Of a DNA stretch of 56,521 nt, positions 1 through 8,273 are shown piece by piece. The notes under the pieces are model-generated. The model saw only the letters and a list, made by a program, of their open reading frames with translations, ran no database searches and was not told where the DNA came from. This DNA comes from Paraglaciecola hydrolytica (GTDB taxonomy: Bacteria > Pseudomonadota > Gammaproteobacteria > Enterobacterales > Alteromonadaceae). The stretch is from the NCBI RefSeq assembly GCF_001565895.1, contig NZ_LSNE01000009.1, forward strand, positions 430,451-486,971. Direction: 5' to 3'. The translations under genes and the position numbers were made by a program. Every line of letters starts with the position of its first letter. The stretch's first letter is position 1.

Positions 1-2
1 GC

Positions 3-902
3 GCCCGTTTTTGTGGGGCCGATGTAGACTTTGTCGATATTGATGCTGCAACCCGTAATATTGATGTGGTTGCCCTTGAGCAAAAATTACAGCTCGCGGC
101 ACAACAAAAAAAATTACCTAAAGCCTTGATTGTGGTTCATTTTGCTGGCTTAAGTTGCGATATGCAGAGCATCCACAAACTCACTTCTACTTATAACATC
201 GTACTGATTGAAGATGCAGCCCATGCACTGGGTGGCGATTATGTGGGGCGCAAAATCGGTTGCTGTGAATATTCAGATTTAACTGTGCTGAGTTTTCATC
301 CGGTTAAGTCCATTACTACCGCCGAAGGTGGCGCGGTGCTTACAAACAACTCTGCTTATTTCACCAAACTACAGCTTTTTGCCAAACACGGTGTCACCCG
401 TGATCCGGCTTTGATGCAAGGCGAGAGTGATGGCCCTTGGTATTATCAACAAGTGGAGTTGGGTTATAACTATCGTTTAAGTGATTTACATGCTGCTCTG
501 GGGATCACTCAACTTCAAAAACTTGATCAATTTGTGGCTAAACGCCGAATGCTGGCAGCTCGTTATAAACAACAACTAGCAGATTTACCCTTAACTTTGC
601 CCTGTGAAGAAAGTTATCAAGATAGTGCTTGGCATTTGTATATGGTTGAATTAAACCAGCATGACCGCTTAGCAGTATATAAACACCTACATGAATTAGG
701 TATTGGGGTAAATGTGCATTACATCCCCATTCATTTGCAGCCTTATTATCAAGCTTTAGGTTTTAAAGCGGGTGATTTTCCAGTAGCAGAACACTTCTAT
801 CACCATGCGCTGACCTTACCCCTGTTTCCCAGCATGACTGAAGAACAACAAGCTCAAGTCATTTCCAGTTTACGTCAAGTCTTACTTGAGAGGCGCGCGT
901 GA
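3..902 (+). CDS. pseC: PseC-type aminotransferase, 5' end cut off by the window
   Basis: This is a PLP-dependent DegT/DnrJ/EryC1-family aminotransferase. PseC transfers an amino group from glutamate to the C4 keto group of UDP-2-acetamido-2,6-dideoxy-L-arabino-hexos-4-ulose, the second step of pseudaminic acid synthesis in the cytoplasm. The reading frame is open from base 3, before the first in-frame ATG at 66, so the true start lies outside the window. Visible landmarks are IEDAAHALGG, the Schiff-base lysine in SFHPVKSITTAEGG and GYNYRLSDLHAALG. The stop overlaps the GTG start of pseF by 3 bases. The downstream pseF, pseI, pseG and pseH fix the pathway; pseB is expected upstream. Another sugar aminotransferase of this family is possible but unlikely in this context. 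Confidence 0.88.
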   Translation, partial: ARFCGADVDFVDIDAATRNIDVVALEQKLQLAAQQKKLPKALIVVHFAGLSCDMQSIHKLTSTYNIVLIEDAAHALGGDYVGRKIGCCEYSDLTVLSFHPVKSITTAEGGAVLTNNSAYFTKLQLFAKHGVTRDPALMQGESDGPWYYQQVELGYNYRLSDLHAALGITQLQKLDQFVAKRRMLAARYKQQLADLPLTLPCEESYQDSAWHLYMVELNQHDRLAVYKHLHELGIGVNVHYIPIHLQPYYQALGFKAGDFPVAEHFYHHALTLPLFPSMTEEQQAQVISSLRQVLLERRA

Positions 903-1618
903 AACTCGCGGTGATCCCTGCAAGGGGCGGCAGTAAACGTATCCCCCATAAAAATATTAAAGAGTTTGCGGGCAAACCCTTAATTGCCTATTCGATTCAA
1001 GCCGCTCAGCAGTCTGGTTTGTTTGATAAAATTTGGGTATCCACTGACGATGAACAAATCGCCGAAGTGGCGCTTTCTTATGGCGCCGAAGTACCTTTTA
1101 TTCGCCCACCCGAATTAGCCGATGACTTTACCGGTACCACACCGGTAATTCGTCACGCCATAGAATATTGTCGCGAGCACTTTACCTTGCCTGAATATAC
1201 TTGCTGTATTTATGCCACCGCCCCATTTTTGCAGGCGAAGTATTTACAACAAGGTTTTACCCAACTTAATGAAGATAACAACAAAGCGTTTGCGTTTTCC
1301 TGTACCACATTTGCTTTTCCGGTGCAGCGAGCCTTGATAAAACAAGGCTCGGGTGTGGCTCCGCTGTATCCCGAATATATTGCTAAGCGCTCACAAGACC
1401 TGCCCGAAGCTTTGCATGATGCAGGGCAATTTTATTGGGGGCGCAGTGTTGGTTTTATGAGTAATAAAAAGATGTTTAGCGAAGATGCTATTCCGATTGT
1501 ATTACCTCGATACTTAGTGCAAGACATTGATAGCGCCGAGGATTGGCAACGGGCAGAACTGATGTATCAAGCCTATATGAGCACCAAAAACAATAAGGTC
1601 AGTAGCAATAATGAATGA
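899..1618 (+). CDS. pseF: CMP-pseudaminic acid cytidylyltransferase
   Basis: The 239-residue protein activates pseudaminic acid with CTP to give CMP-Pse, the donor for glycosyltransferases. The N-terminus carries the CMP-nonulosonate synthetase signature VIPARGGSKRIPHKNI, followed by GKPLIAYSI, WVSTDDEQIA, the GQFYWG segment and a C-terminal VQDIDSAEDW metal-site segment. Length is normal for PseF/NeuA. The start is GTG and overlaps the pseC stop. The 3' end shares the 8 bases ATGAATGA with the next gene, so translation is probably coupled. A second, less similar CMP-sugar synthetase sits at 17159, so this one most likely belongs to the Pse pathway. Confidence 0.92.
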   Translation: MKLAVIPARGGSKRIPHKNIKEFAGKPLIAYSIQAAQQSGLFDKIWVSTDDEQIAEVALSYGAEVPFIRPPELADDFTGTTPVIRHAIEYCREHFTLPEYTCCIYATAPFLQAKYLQQGFTQLNEDNNKAFAFSCTTFAFPVQRALIKQGSGVAPLYPEYIAKRSQDLPEALHDAGQFYWGRSVGFMSNKKMFSEDAIPIVLPRYLVQDIDSAEDWQRAELMYQAYMSTKNNKVSSNNE

Positions 1619-2699
1619 TGTAAACCTAAATATGCCTGAAAAAATTCTGCTGATCCGCATGTTAAACGAAGGTGATGTGGCCGCTATAGGTGTGCCTGCC
1701 TTACGCTTTTTTAGGCAAAAATTTCCGCAAGCCGACATTCATTTTTTAACTTTTGCTCAGGGTAAAGTCATCATCGAATTAGCAGAACCCGACACTACCA
1801 TCAAAGTACTCGATCTATGGCCCGATGACTTTTTTCAAGCGATGGAGGTGTTTTTAGGCTTAGCTGAAACCATTATTGGTGAGGCCTACCAACAAATAGT
1901 TAATTTAGATACGGCTTTTATGCCATGTTTTCTCAGCCGTTTTTTGCAAGATGCTGGCGAACCGGTGAGTGGCAATTATCTGTCTATCTCTATAGAACAA
2001 ATGCTTAGCCAAGTACGTGACCAAAGTTTGCAGGCTGACTATGTCAACGTCACCAGTGCATATATGGCAAGCAGTTTTTTTACCATGAGCCGCTGGCATA
2101 CAAACTGGTGGGAGAGTGACTATTTGCCAGATGGTGGTTATCCCGAGTTTTATCTTAAGCAATGCTGTGGTTTTTCTGGCTTGTTAATGGATACAACAAT
2201 AACTTTGGCTGCAGTTCAAACTAAAGCGCCGCTAAACGATAAAAAAACCGCCAAAGATAAAACGGTGGCTTTGTGTTTGTCGCAATCCGAAGATGGCTAT
2301 TTGTATCCCCATAGTGAAGCCCTGCGATTAGCCTTACAAAGTAAAGGTTTTACCGTTATACAAGACAAAGAAACAAATAACTCAGTGAGCAATTTTTTGA
2401 TCCTATTAAACGGCAGTGATCTGATGGTTGCCAAGCCTGGCACCAATAAATGGCTGGCTGATGCTGTAGGCTGCCCATGTTTATTGGTCAGTGGCGCTAC
2501 TGAACCCAAAGTATTTATGCCTGACTTTGCGACAGATCCGACACCACCTTGCCCTGTGCATGGGGACAATAATGCAGGCGCACTGGCTTTTACCCAACTG
2601 TCTTCTCCTAAAGAATGCAATTGTGATGATCCTTGGTTGTTGGCCGATAACATAGAAGCTATTTTGTTAGATTCAGATGAAGATACCCAGCATGCTTGA
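1611..2699 (+). CDS. Putative GT9 (heptosyltransferase-like) glycosyltransferase
   Basis: The 362-residue protein looks like a GT-B glycosyltransferase of family 9. The N-terminus has the heptosyltransferase-style loop EGDVAAIGVPALRFFRQKFP, and the C-terminal half has KPGTNKWLADAVGCPCLLVSGATEP, which matches the donor-site loop normally read as SGxxHLAAALGxPxxALFG. It sits between pseF and pseI, overlapping both by 8 bases. It may therefore use a sugar made by this island, possibly transferring pseudaminic acid or extending its glycan. The donor cannot be read from sequence. The catalytic residues are less well conserved than in true LPS heptosyltransferases. The family call is moderately sure; the substrate is inference only. 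Confidence 0.6.
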   Translation: MNDVNLNMPEKILLIRMLNEGDVAAIGVPALRFFRQKFPQADIHFLTFAQGKVIIELAEPDTTIKVLDLWPDDFFQAMEVFLGLAETIIGEAYQQIVNLDTAFMPCFLSRFLQDAGEPVSGNYLSISIEQMLSQVRDQSLQADYVNVTSAYMASSFFTMSRWHTNWWESDYLPDGGYPEFYLKQCCGFSGLLMDTTITLAAVQTKAPLNDKKTAKDKTVALCLSQSEDGYLYPHSEALRLALQSKGFTVIQDKETNNSVSNFLILLNGSDLMVAKPGTNKWLADAVGCPCLLVSGATEPKVFMPDFATDPTPPCPVHGDNNAGALAFTQLSSPKECNCDDPWLLADNIEAILLDSDEDTQHA

Positions 2700-3744
2700 T
2701 ATTCAACTTGGCCACATCACTATTGGGCCTAGCCATACTCCGTTTATTATTGCTGAGCTTAGTGGTAATCATAGTCAGCAATTAGACTTAGCTATTGCCA
2801 TGGTTGAAGCTGCAGCTAAAGCCGGTGTTCACGCAATTAAATTGCAAACCTATACCGCAGATAGCATGACCTTGGATGTGGATACTGCCGACTTTGTAAT
2901 CAAAGAACAAAACAGCCTGTGGCACGGTGAGAAACTCCATGCCTTATATCAAAAAGCCGCCACGCCCTATGAGTGGCACAAGGTATTATTTGATAAGGCC
3001 AAATCCTTGGGTATGTTGGCCTTTAGTTCACCTTTTGATGAAGCAGCAGTGGATTTTCTCGTTGACTTAGACGTGCCCTGTTTTAAAATTGCCTCCTTCG
3101 AATTAACCGATTTACCCCTTATTCGCAAAGCTGCGTCCAAGGGTAAACCACTGATCATGTCGACCGGCATGGCATCTTTGAGTGAAATCGAAGAAGCCGT
3201 CACTACAGCTAAACAAGCGGGTTGTTCAGACATTATTTTACTCAAGTGCACTAGCACCTATCCGGCAGAGCCGACCAATACTAATTTATTGACCATCCCC
3301 CATTTAGCTCAGGCTTTTGGCTGTCAAATAGGTTTGTCTGATCACACGGCTGGCATAGGCGTATCGGTTGCTGCTGTGGCTTTAGGTGCGACAGTGATAG
3401 AAAAGCATTTTGTACTGGATCGCAGTGCCGGTGGGGTTGATGCCGCGTTTTCATTAGAGCCTCACGAACTCACGGCCTTAGTGACAGAAACCGCGCGAGC
3501 GCAACTCGCTATGGGGCAAGTCGTTTATGGTGGCACCGTCGCCGAAGAAAAATCCAAACAATATCGTCGTTCTATTTATGTCGCTAAAGACATGCAAGCC
3601 GGTGAAATATTTAGCGCAGACAACTTACGTATCGTCAGGCCTGCCTTTGGTCTGGCTCCTAAACACTGGGATTCCGTCATCGGAAAAACAGCTAAAACAG
3701 CACTTAAAAAAGGCACAGCGCTGAGCTGGCAGTGGATAGCCTAA
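2692..3744 (+). CDS. pseI: Pseudaminic acid synthase
   Basis: PseI condenses 2,4-diacetamido-2,4,6-trideoxy-L-altrose with phosphoenolpyruvate to give pseudaminic acid. The protein has a NeuB TIM barrel (about residues 15-260; PFIIAELSGNH, SSPFDEAAVDFL, KIASFELTD, STGMAS, KCTSTYP, GLSDHTAG, VIEKHF) and a C-terminal SAF antifreeze-like domain (SIYVAKDMQAGE to the end). The ATG at 2692 overlaps the previous gene by 8 bases (ATGCTTGA), the same geometry as pseF and pseH. An ATG at 2677 would add five residues and cannot be excluded. The barrel matches PseI rather than the second synthase at 18661, which is built differently. Confidence 0.92.
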   Translation: MLDIQLGHITIGPSHTPFIIAELSGNHSQQLDLAIAMVEAAAKAGVHAIKLQTYTADSMTLDVDTADFVIKEQNSLWHGEKLHALYQKAATPYEWHKVLFDKAKSLGMLAFSSPFDEAAVDFLVDLDVPCFKIASFELTDLPLIRKAASKGKPLIMSTGMASLSEIEEAVTTAKQAGCSDIILLKCTSTYPAEPTNTNLLTIPHLAQAFGCQIGLSDHTAGIGVSVAAVALGATVIEKHFVLDRSAGGVDAAFSLEPHELTALVTETARAQLAMGQVVYGGTVAEEKSKQYRRSIYVAKDMQAGEIFSADNLRIVRPAFGLAPKHWDSVIGKTAKTALKKGTALSWQWIA

Positions 3745-3769
3745 TATGCAGTCGCAAGATGGATTGTAA

Positions 3770-4825
3770 GTGTTAATAACTAAGGTGGTATTTCGGGTTG
3801 ATGCCAGTAGTAGCATGGGCATGGGGCATCTGTTACGTTGCCTGGCCTTAGCACAGGCATTAGATCAACACCCAGCGGTTAAGGCAATAATTTTTGTTAT
3901 GTTGGCTGCATCAAAGCCTTTCGCCAAAAGCCGCACGGATTGGGTAGGCGACATCGTGATTTTACCCGCTGATTTACCACAACAAGCCGAGCCACAATGG
4001 TTAAGTGATTTTTGCCAGCGTCAGCAAGTTGATGTGCTTGCGCTCGACGGTTATCAGTTTGATGCTGATTATCGTCAGGCTCTTTCGAGTATTCCCAGCG
4101 TGTTTGTTTTGTTTGATGACATGAATAATTCTGGCGATTTATATTGTGATTTAGTGATCAACAGCGCCAGTAATGCTGATGCCTTGGAGTATCAAAGTAC
4201 AGCCCCTCAAGCTAGTTTATGTTTGGGTGACAAGTATCGGATCTTACGCCGTGAATTTGTGCAAAAGGACTATTGTTTGCCTTGGGCTGAACGTGATGGT
4301 TTGGTCGTGGTGATGGGCGGTAGCGATCCTTTTAATGTAAGTTTGCAAATCTTACAGACTTTAGAACAACATAAATTTAGCCACCAGATTAAACTCGCTA
4401 CCGGCGGTGCTTATGCACATCACGCTGAGCTAGGGGCTTTTTTAACACAGACAAACTTGCAAGTGGAACATTTGCAAAACTGCCAACAGATGGCGCAGTT
4501 ATTTGGTGAGGCCAAATTAGTGATTTCGGCCGCGGGTGGTAGTCAGTTTGAGTTACTTGCCTGCCAGAGTCCGGCCTTGTTAGTGATAGTGGCGGCTAAT
4601 CAGCGCAATGCCACGCAAGCCGCAGCTAAACAAGGTTGGTGTCAGGCAATAGATTATTGTGCCAAGCCTGATATCGCCGAGCTGGCGCAACGAACCTTGC
4701 AACTATGGCAACAAGACTTATTGTTAGAACAGATGTTTCAAACCGCAGGGCAATATGCTGATACTGCAGGGGCAGAGCGTGTGGTGACTGAGATCTTAAA
4801 GCGAGTTGAGACTAACCATGCCTAA
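3770..4825 (+). CDS. pseG: UDP-2,4-diacetamido-2,4,6-trideoxy-L-altropyranose hydrolase
   Basis: PseG removes UDP from the 2,4-diacetamido sugar nucleotide to give the free sugar used by PseI. The 351-residue protein has the GT-B-like PseG fold. The N-terminal RVDASSSMGMGH loop ends in His20, which aligns with the catalytic histidine of Campylobacter PseG. FVLFDDMNN and CDLVINS follow, and the C-terminal half has VISAAGGSQFELLACQSP, the UDP-binding side. The start is GTG at 3770, chosen because the conserved VVFRVDAS strand begins just after it. The stop overlaps the ATG of pseH by 8 bases. Function is well supported by motif and order. Confidence 0.9.
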   Translation: MLITKVVFRVDASSSMGMGHLLRCLALAQALDQHPAVKAIIFVMLAASKPFAKSRTDWVGDIVILPADLPQQAEPQWLSDFCQRQQVDVLALDGYQFDADYRQALSSIPSVFVLFDDMNNSGDLYCDLVINSASNADALEYQSTAPQASLCLGDKYRILRREFVQKDYCLPWAERDGLVVVMGGSDPFNVSLQILQTLEQHKFSHQIKLATGGAYAHHAELGAFLTQTNLQVEHLQNCQQMAQLFGEAKLVISAAGGSQFELLACQSPALLVIVAANQRNATQAAAKQGWCQAIDYCAKPDIAELAQRTLQLWQQDLLLEQMFQTAGQYADTAGAERVVTEILKRVETNHA

Positions 4826-5384
4826 TAAATTACTGACACAATTGCAAGGCTATCAGGTCAGGCTTGATGCTGTTACCCAAGATGACTTGGAGATGATCCG
4901 CCAGTGGCGCAATGATCCCTCGGTCGCCCAGTTTATGTTGTCGCAAGAAAGTATTTCAACAGAGCAACAACAGGCGTGGTTTAAAAAAATTAGCCGCGAC
5001 TTTAGCCAACAGCATTTTGTGATTTTTTATAAAAACGAAGCCATAGGTGTGGCCAATATCAAAGCCTATTATCAGGGTGAAACTTTAGATAATGCCCGAG
5101 TGATCGAGCCTGGTTTGTATATCGCCGATAACCGTTATCGCAACAATATTTTAGCCTTCGCACCAACGTTAGTGCTTAACGATTATTGTTTTGAGGTACT
5201 AGGCGTACAAGCTTTGCTGGCAGTGGTTAAAGCCGATAATTTGGCTGCTTTAAATTACAATACTAAACTGGGCTATCAAATTGAAAAACAAGCCGAATTA
5301 GTTGAAATCAGACTTAATCAAGCCGATTATCAGCATCATACTCATGGGCTAAAGGCTTTATTAAATCGGCCTGCCAGAAGTTAG
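4818..5384 (+). CDS. pseH: PseH-type GNAT N-acyltransferase
   Basis: A GNAT-fold acyltransferase of 188 residues. PseH acylates the 4-amino group of the altrosamine sugar nucleotide, normally with acetyl-CoA, between PseC and PseG. Visible features are LDAVTQDDLEMIRQWRNDP at the N-terminus, the central IGVANIKAY strand and the C-terminal NLAALNYNTKLGYQ acyl-CoA-binding and dimer segment. The ATG at 4818 is preferred over an in-frame TTG at 4806 because it gives an 8-base overlap (ATGCCTAA) with pseG, repeating the local pattern. An acyl carrier protein follows 25 bases downstream, so a non-acetyl acyl group from the next four genes could be the donor. That idea is inference. Confidence 0.85.
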   Translation: MPNKLLTQLQGYQVRLDAVTQDDLEMIRQWRNDPSVAQFMLSQESISTEQQQAWFKKISRDFSQQHFVIFYKNEAIGVANIKAYYQGETLDNARVIEPGLYIADNRYRNNILAFAPTLVLNDYCFEVLGVQALLAVVKADNLAALNYNTKLGYQIEKQAELVEIRLNQADYQHHTHGLKALLNRPARS

Positions 5385-5409
5385 TATTCAAGAATAATAA
5401 GAGACTTAT

Positions 5410-5652
5410 ATGCAAAATTTGGAAAAACTGAGCAAGGCCTTTACCGAGAGTTTGGGTATAGAGCCACAACAAGTTAGTGATACTCTGACCTATAACAGTA
5501 TCCCGCAGTGGGATTCTACCGCCCACATGATCCTAATCGCGGAAATTGAGAATGCATTTAACTTAATGCTCGATACTGACGATATTATTGATATGAGTTC
5601 TTTTGCCCAAGCTAAAGCTATTTTGGCAAAATACGAAATCGATTTTAATTAG
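5410..5652 (+). CDS. Acyl carrier protein
   Basis: An 80-residue acyl carrier protein. The 4'-phosphopantetheine site is Ser36 in QWDSTAHMILIAEIE, with Thr in place of the common Leu after the serine. Helix II and an acidic helix III (LDTDDIIDM) are recognisable. This is not the housekeeping AcpP: it lies outside a fab cluster and is followed by an AMP-forming ligase and LuxE/LuxC homologues. It probably carries the acyl intermediate for that pathway. V. cholerae O1 has an equivalent dedicated ACP in its tetronate gene set. The ATG follows the sequence AATAAGAGAC, a reasonable ribosome-binding region. Confidence 0.85.
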   Translation: MQNLEKLSKAFTESLGIEPQQVSDTLTYNSIPQWDSTAHMILIAEIENAFNLMLDTDDIIDMSSFAQAKAILAKYEIDFN

Positions 5653-5698
5653 TTAGGTTTTAACGAGTCATCAGGCGCTGCTGATACGTTGCAGTGTT

Positions 5699-7153
5699 AT
5701 GTTTTTGAACAACAACGAACCTCGATCAGCCACGACGGATATTATGCCTGTTTCTCAGTTTTTCTTTGATAATCTAGCGCGCTACGGCGAGGCACCGGCT
5801 GCTATCGAAGGTGAGTTGCAAGTCAGTTACCAGCAGTTGCAGGTGCGTTGTGCAGAATTTAGCCAGCAACTAAATCAAATAAACAAGCAGACAAATAGTC
5901 CGCAAAAACAGCTTATCTTCCTCAAAGCGCATAATAATATTGCTACTTTAGTCGCTTATTTAACTACCTTGCAAAACCGCCATGCTGTGTTGTTGCTTGA
6001 CCCCGATATTGACCAATCTAAGCTCGATAAACTGATTGCAAGCTACCAGCCTAATCTGCTCATCGACTCGCAGACTATTGAGCAATGCCATAGTAAACCA
6101 CTGGTTTTAGAGTCAAAACTGGCCTTGTTATTATCAACCTCAGGCAGCACAGGTTCGGCTAAACAGGTGTGTTTAAGTGCCGATAATGTGCAGGCTAATG
6201 CCCTGTCTATTGTTGAATATTTGCCGTTGTTAGCCAGCGACAAGACCATCACTACCTTGCCGTTTTATTATTCTTACGGTTTGTCGGTGCTTAACAGCCA
6301 TTTGTTAGTCGGTGCCTGCATCGTATTTAACCAACATTCGTTAGTCAGCCGTGAATTTTGGCAGTTATTTAAACAGCATAATATCAACAGCTTTGCTGGT
6401 GTGCCGCAGAGTTATGAGATGTTGTTACGCCTGCGCTTTGAGCGCATGGATTTGCCCAGTTTGCGTTATTTTACTCAGGCCGGTGGTAAGTTGGCAGCGG
6501 ATAAAATCCAGCCACTTGCTCGTTACGCTAACGCCAACGACAAACAGTTTTTTGTGATGTACGGCCAAACCGAAGCCACTGCACGTATGGCTTACCTTAA
6601 AAGTGAATTATGTGAGACTAAACCTCACGCCATTGGCCAAGCTATTCCTGGAGGGCAATTTAGTTTGCACGATGAGCATGGTGAGTTGATTACTCAGCCT
6701 GAAGAAAGTGGAGAGCTGATTTATCGTGGGACTAACATTATGTTGGGTTACGCCAATTGCTTAAGCGACTTGACTGAGTTTACACCCTTAAACGAACTTG
6801 CCACCGGCGATATTGCCTATCGGGATAGCGAAGGTGACTATGTTATCTGTGGTCGAATAAAACGTTTTATTAAACTTTTTGGTTTGCGTATCAATCTAGA
6901 TGAAGTCGAAACTCTGTTGGCTAATAAAGGCCTTGAGTGTTATTGCCTAGGCGATGATACTAAGTTGCTGGTGGCACTTACAAATGACGTTGTCGCCCAA
7001 CAGCATATTGATATCAATGAACTAAAAATGTGGCTGAGCAGGGAGTTGCAAATTAATCACAACGTAATCAATATCAAACCAGTAGCGCAGCTACCTTTAA
7101 CCAATAATGGTAAAAAGGACTATCCGGCTGTGCTAACGATGCTGGACGATTGA
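5699..7153 (+). CDS. AMP-forming acyl-ACP/acyl-CoA ligase (RfbL-like)
   Basis: The 484-residue protein belongs to the adenylate-forming (ANL) superfamily. Core motifs are in order: A3 STSGSTGSAK at 146-155, A5 MYGQTEATARM, ELIYRGTNIMLGY, A7 TGDIAY, A8 GRIKRFIKLFGLRINLDEVE, and the catalytic lysine region NNGKKDYP close to the C-terminus. It should activate a small carboxylic acid as the acyl-AMP and load it onto the ACP encoded just upstream. The ACP-ligase-LuxE-LuxC order recalls RfbL and its neighbours in V. cholerae O1 tetronate synthesis. An internal ATG at 5747 (MPVSQFF) is an alternative start. The acyl substrate cannot be inferred from sequence. Confidence 0.82.
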   Translation: MFLNNNEPRSATTDIMPVSQFFFDNLARYGEAPAAIEGELQVSYQQLQVRCAEFSQQLNQINKQTNSPQKQLIFLKAHNNIATLVAYLTTLQNRHAVLLLDPDIDQSKLDKLIASYQPNLLIDSQTIEQCHSKPLVLESKLALLLSTSGSTGSAKQVCLSADNVQANALSIVEYLPLLASDKTITTLPFYYSYGLSVLNSHLLVGACIVFNQHSLVSREFWQLFKQHNINSFAGVPQSYEMLLRLRFERMDLPSLRYFTQAGGKLAADKIQPLARYANANDKQFFVMYGQTEATARMAYLKSELCETKPHAIGQAIPGGQFSLHDEHGELITQPEESGELIYRGTNIMLGYANCLSDLTEFTPLNELATGDIAYRDSEGDYVICGRIKRFIKLFGLRINLDEVETLLANKGLECYCLGDDTKLLVALTNDVVAQQHIDINELKMWLSRELQINHNVINIKPVAQLPLTNNGKKDYPAVLTMLDD

Positions 7154-7154
7154 T

Positions 7155-8273
7155 ATGCCCTTAGCGATGACAAACAACAAAAAAGCGGACTATGACTTGG
7201 CATTAAGTGAGTTAATGCGACAAGATCCGACGCTGTTAACTCAGGAGCAAAAAGAACAACATTTGTTGCCCTTGTTCAATTTTTTACATCAACATCATCA
7301 GCAACATTGCAGCGAATATCAAAATATTGTTGCAGCCAACGAGCAACAAATATCTGCTACAAACGTAGATGCATTACCCTTTTTAGCGGTCAGACTTTTT
7401 AAACAACTTAAACTGAGTAGCATTGCGCCAGAAGACATTTTTAAGGTATTACAGTCGTCCGGCACGACTAGTCAGACCGCAGCGCAGGTGATTCTAGATA
7501 AAGATACCAGCGCCAGGCAATCCAAAACTTTAGTCAATATTTTGCAGCGCACTATAGGCAAACAGCGTTTACCCATGTTGATCATTGATTCACCCAATAT
7601 CGTTAAAGATCCTAAGTTCAGCGCACGGGCGGCAGGTATTCAAGGTTTGGCCTTTTTTGGTCGTGATCATGCTTATGCGCTGGATGACAACATGCAGCCT
7701 AACTGGCCGGTGATAGAGGCTTTTTGTGAAAAATATCACGAGCAGCCAGTATTGATTTTTGGTTTTACTTTTATGTTGTGGGCTTATTTTATTCAAGCCC
7801 TTAAACAACAAAATAGACAGCTCGATTTAAGCCAAGCCATTGTATTACACAGCGGTGGTTGGAAAAAACTCGAAGCGCAGAAAGTCGATAACGTCACTTT
7901 TAAGGCGGCAATTAAACAACGGATTGGCGCGCTAAAAGTACATAACTTTTATGGTATGGCCGAGCAGGTGGGTACTATTTTTGTAGAATGTTCCCATGGA
8001 CATTTACATGCGCCCTTACTGGCCGACGTGATTGTGCGCAACCCTTACGATATGTCGGTATGTGGCATTGGCGAGCAGGGGATCATACAAGTGCTGTCTG
8101 CCTTGCCAACCAGTTATCCGGGTTTTAGTTTACTCACCGAAGATATGGGCAGAGTGACACAGATTGATACTTGCCCTTGTGGACACTTAGGAAAAACCAT
8201 AAGCATCGACGGGCGTCTGCCTAAAACAGAAGTGCGTGGCTGTAGTGATACCCAAGCCGGAGCCACAGTATGA
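7155..8273 (+). CDS. LuxE-like acyl-protein synthetase
   Basis: A 372-residue member of the LuxE/acyl-protein synthetase family, a branch of the adenylate-forming enzymes. The diagnostic segments are LQSSGTTSQTAAQ (about 99-111, the phosphate-binding loop) and HNFYGMAEQVGTIFVECSHGH in the C-terminal half, where HNFYGMAEQ is the A5-like motif. A CPCGH cysteine pair lies near the end. In luminous bacteria LuxE activates a fatty acid and hands it to the reductase LuxC. Here LuxC follows with a 4-base ATGA overlap, so the two probably form a complex. Spacing to the upstream ligase is one base. The substrate is more likely a short hydroxy-acid for glycan decoration than a long-chain fatty acid. 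Confidence 0.8.
   Translation: MPLAMTNNKKADYDLALSELMRQDPTLLTQEQKEQHLLPLFNFLHQHHQQHCSEYQNIVAANEQQISATNVDALPFLAVRLFKQLKLSSIAPEDIFKVLQSSGTTSQTAAQVILDKDTSARQSKTLVNILQRTIGKQRLPMLIIDSPNIVKDPKFSARAAGIQGLAFFGRDHAYALDDNMQPNWPVIEAFCEKYHEQPVLIFGFTFMLWAYFIQALKQQNRQLDLSQAIVLHSGGWKKLEAQKVDNVTFKAAIKQRIGALKVHNFYGMAEQVGTIFVECSHGHLHAPLLADVIVRNPYDMSVCGIGEQGIIQVLSALPTSYPGFSLLTEDMGRVTQIDTCPCGHLGKTISIDGRLPKTEVRGCSDTQAGATV

Noticed and set aside
4806-4817. TTG start for pseH
   Set aside because: ATG 4818 gives the same 8-base overlap seen at neighbouring junctions and matches the usual GNAT start better.
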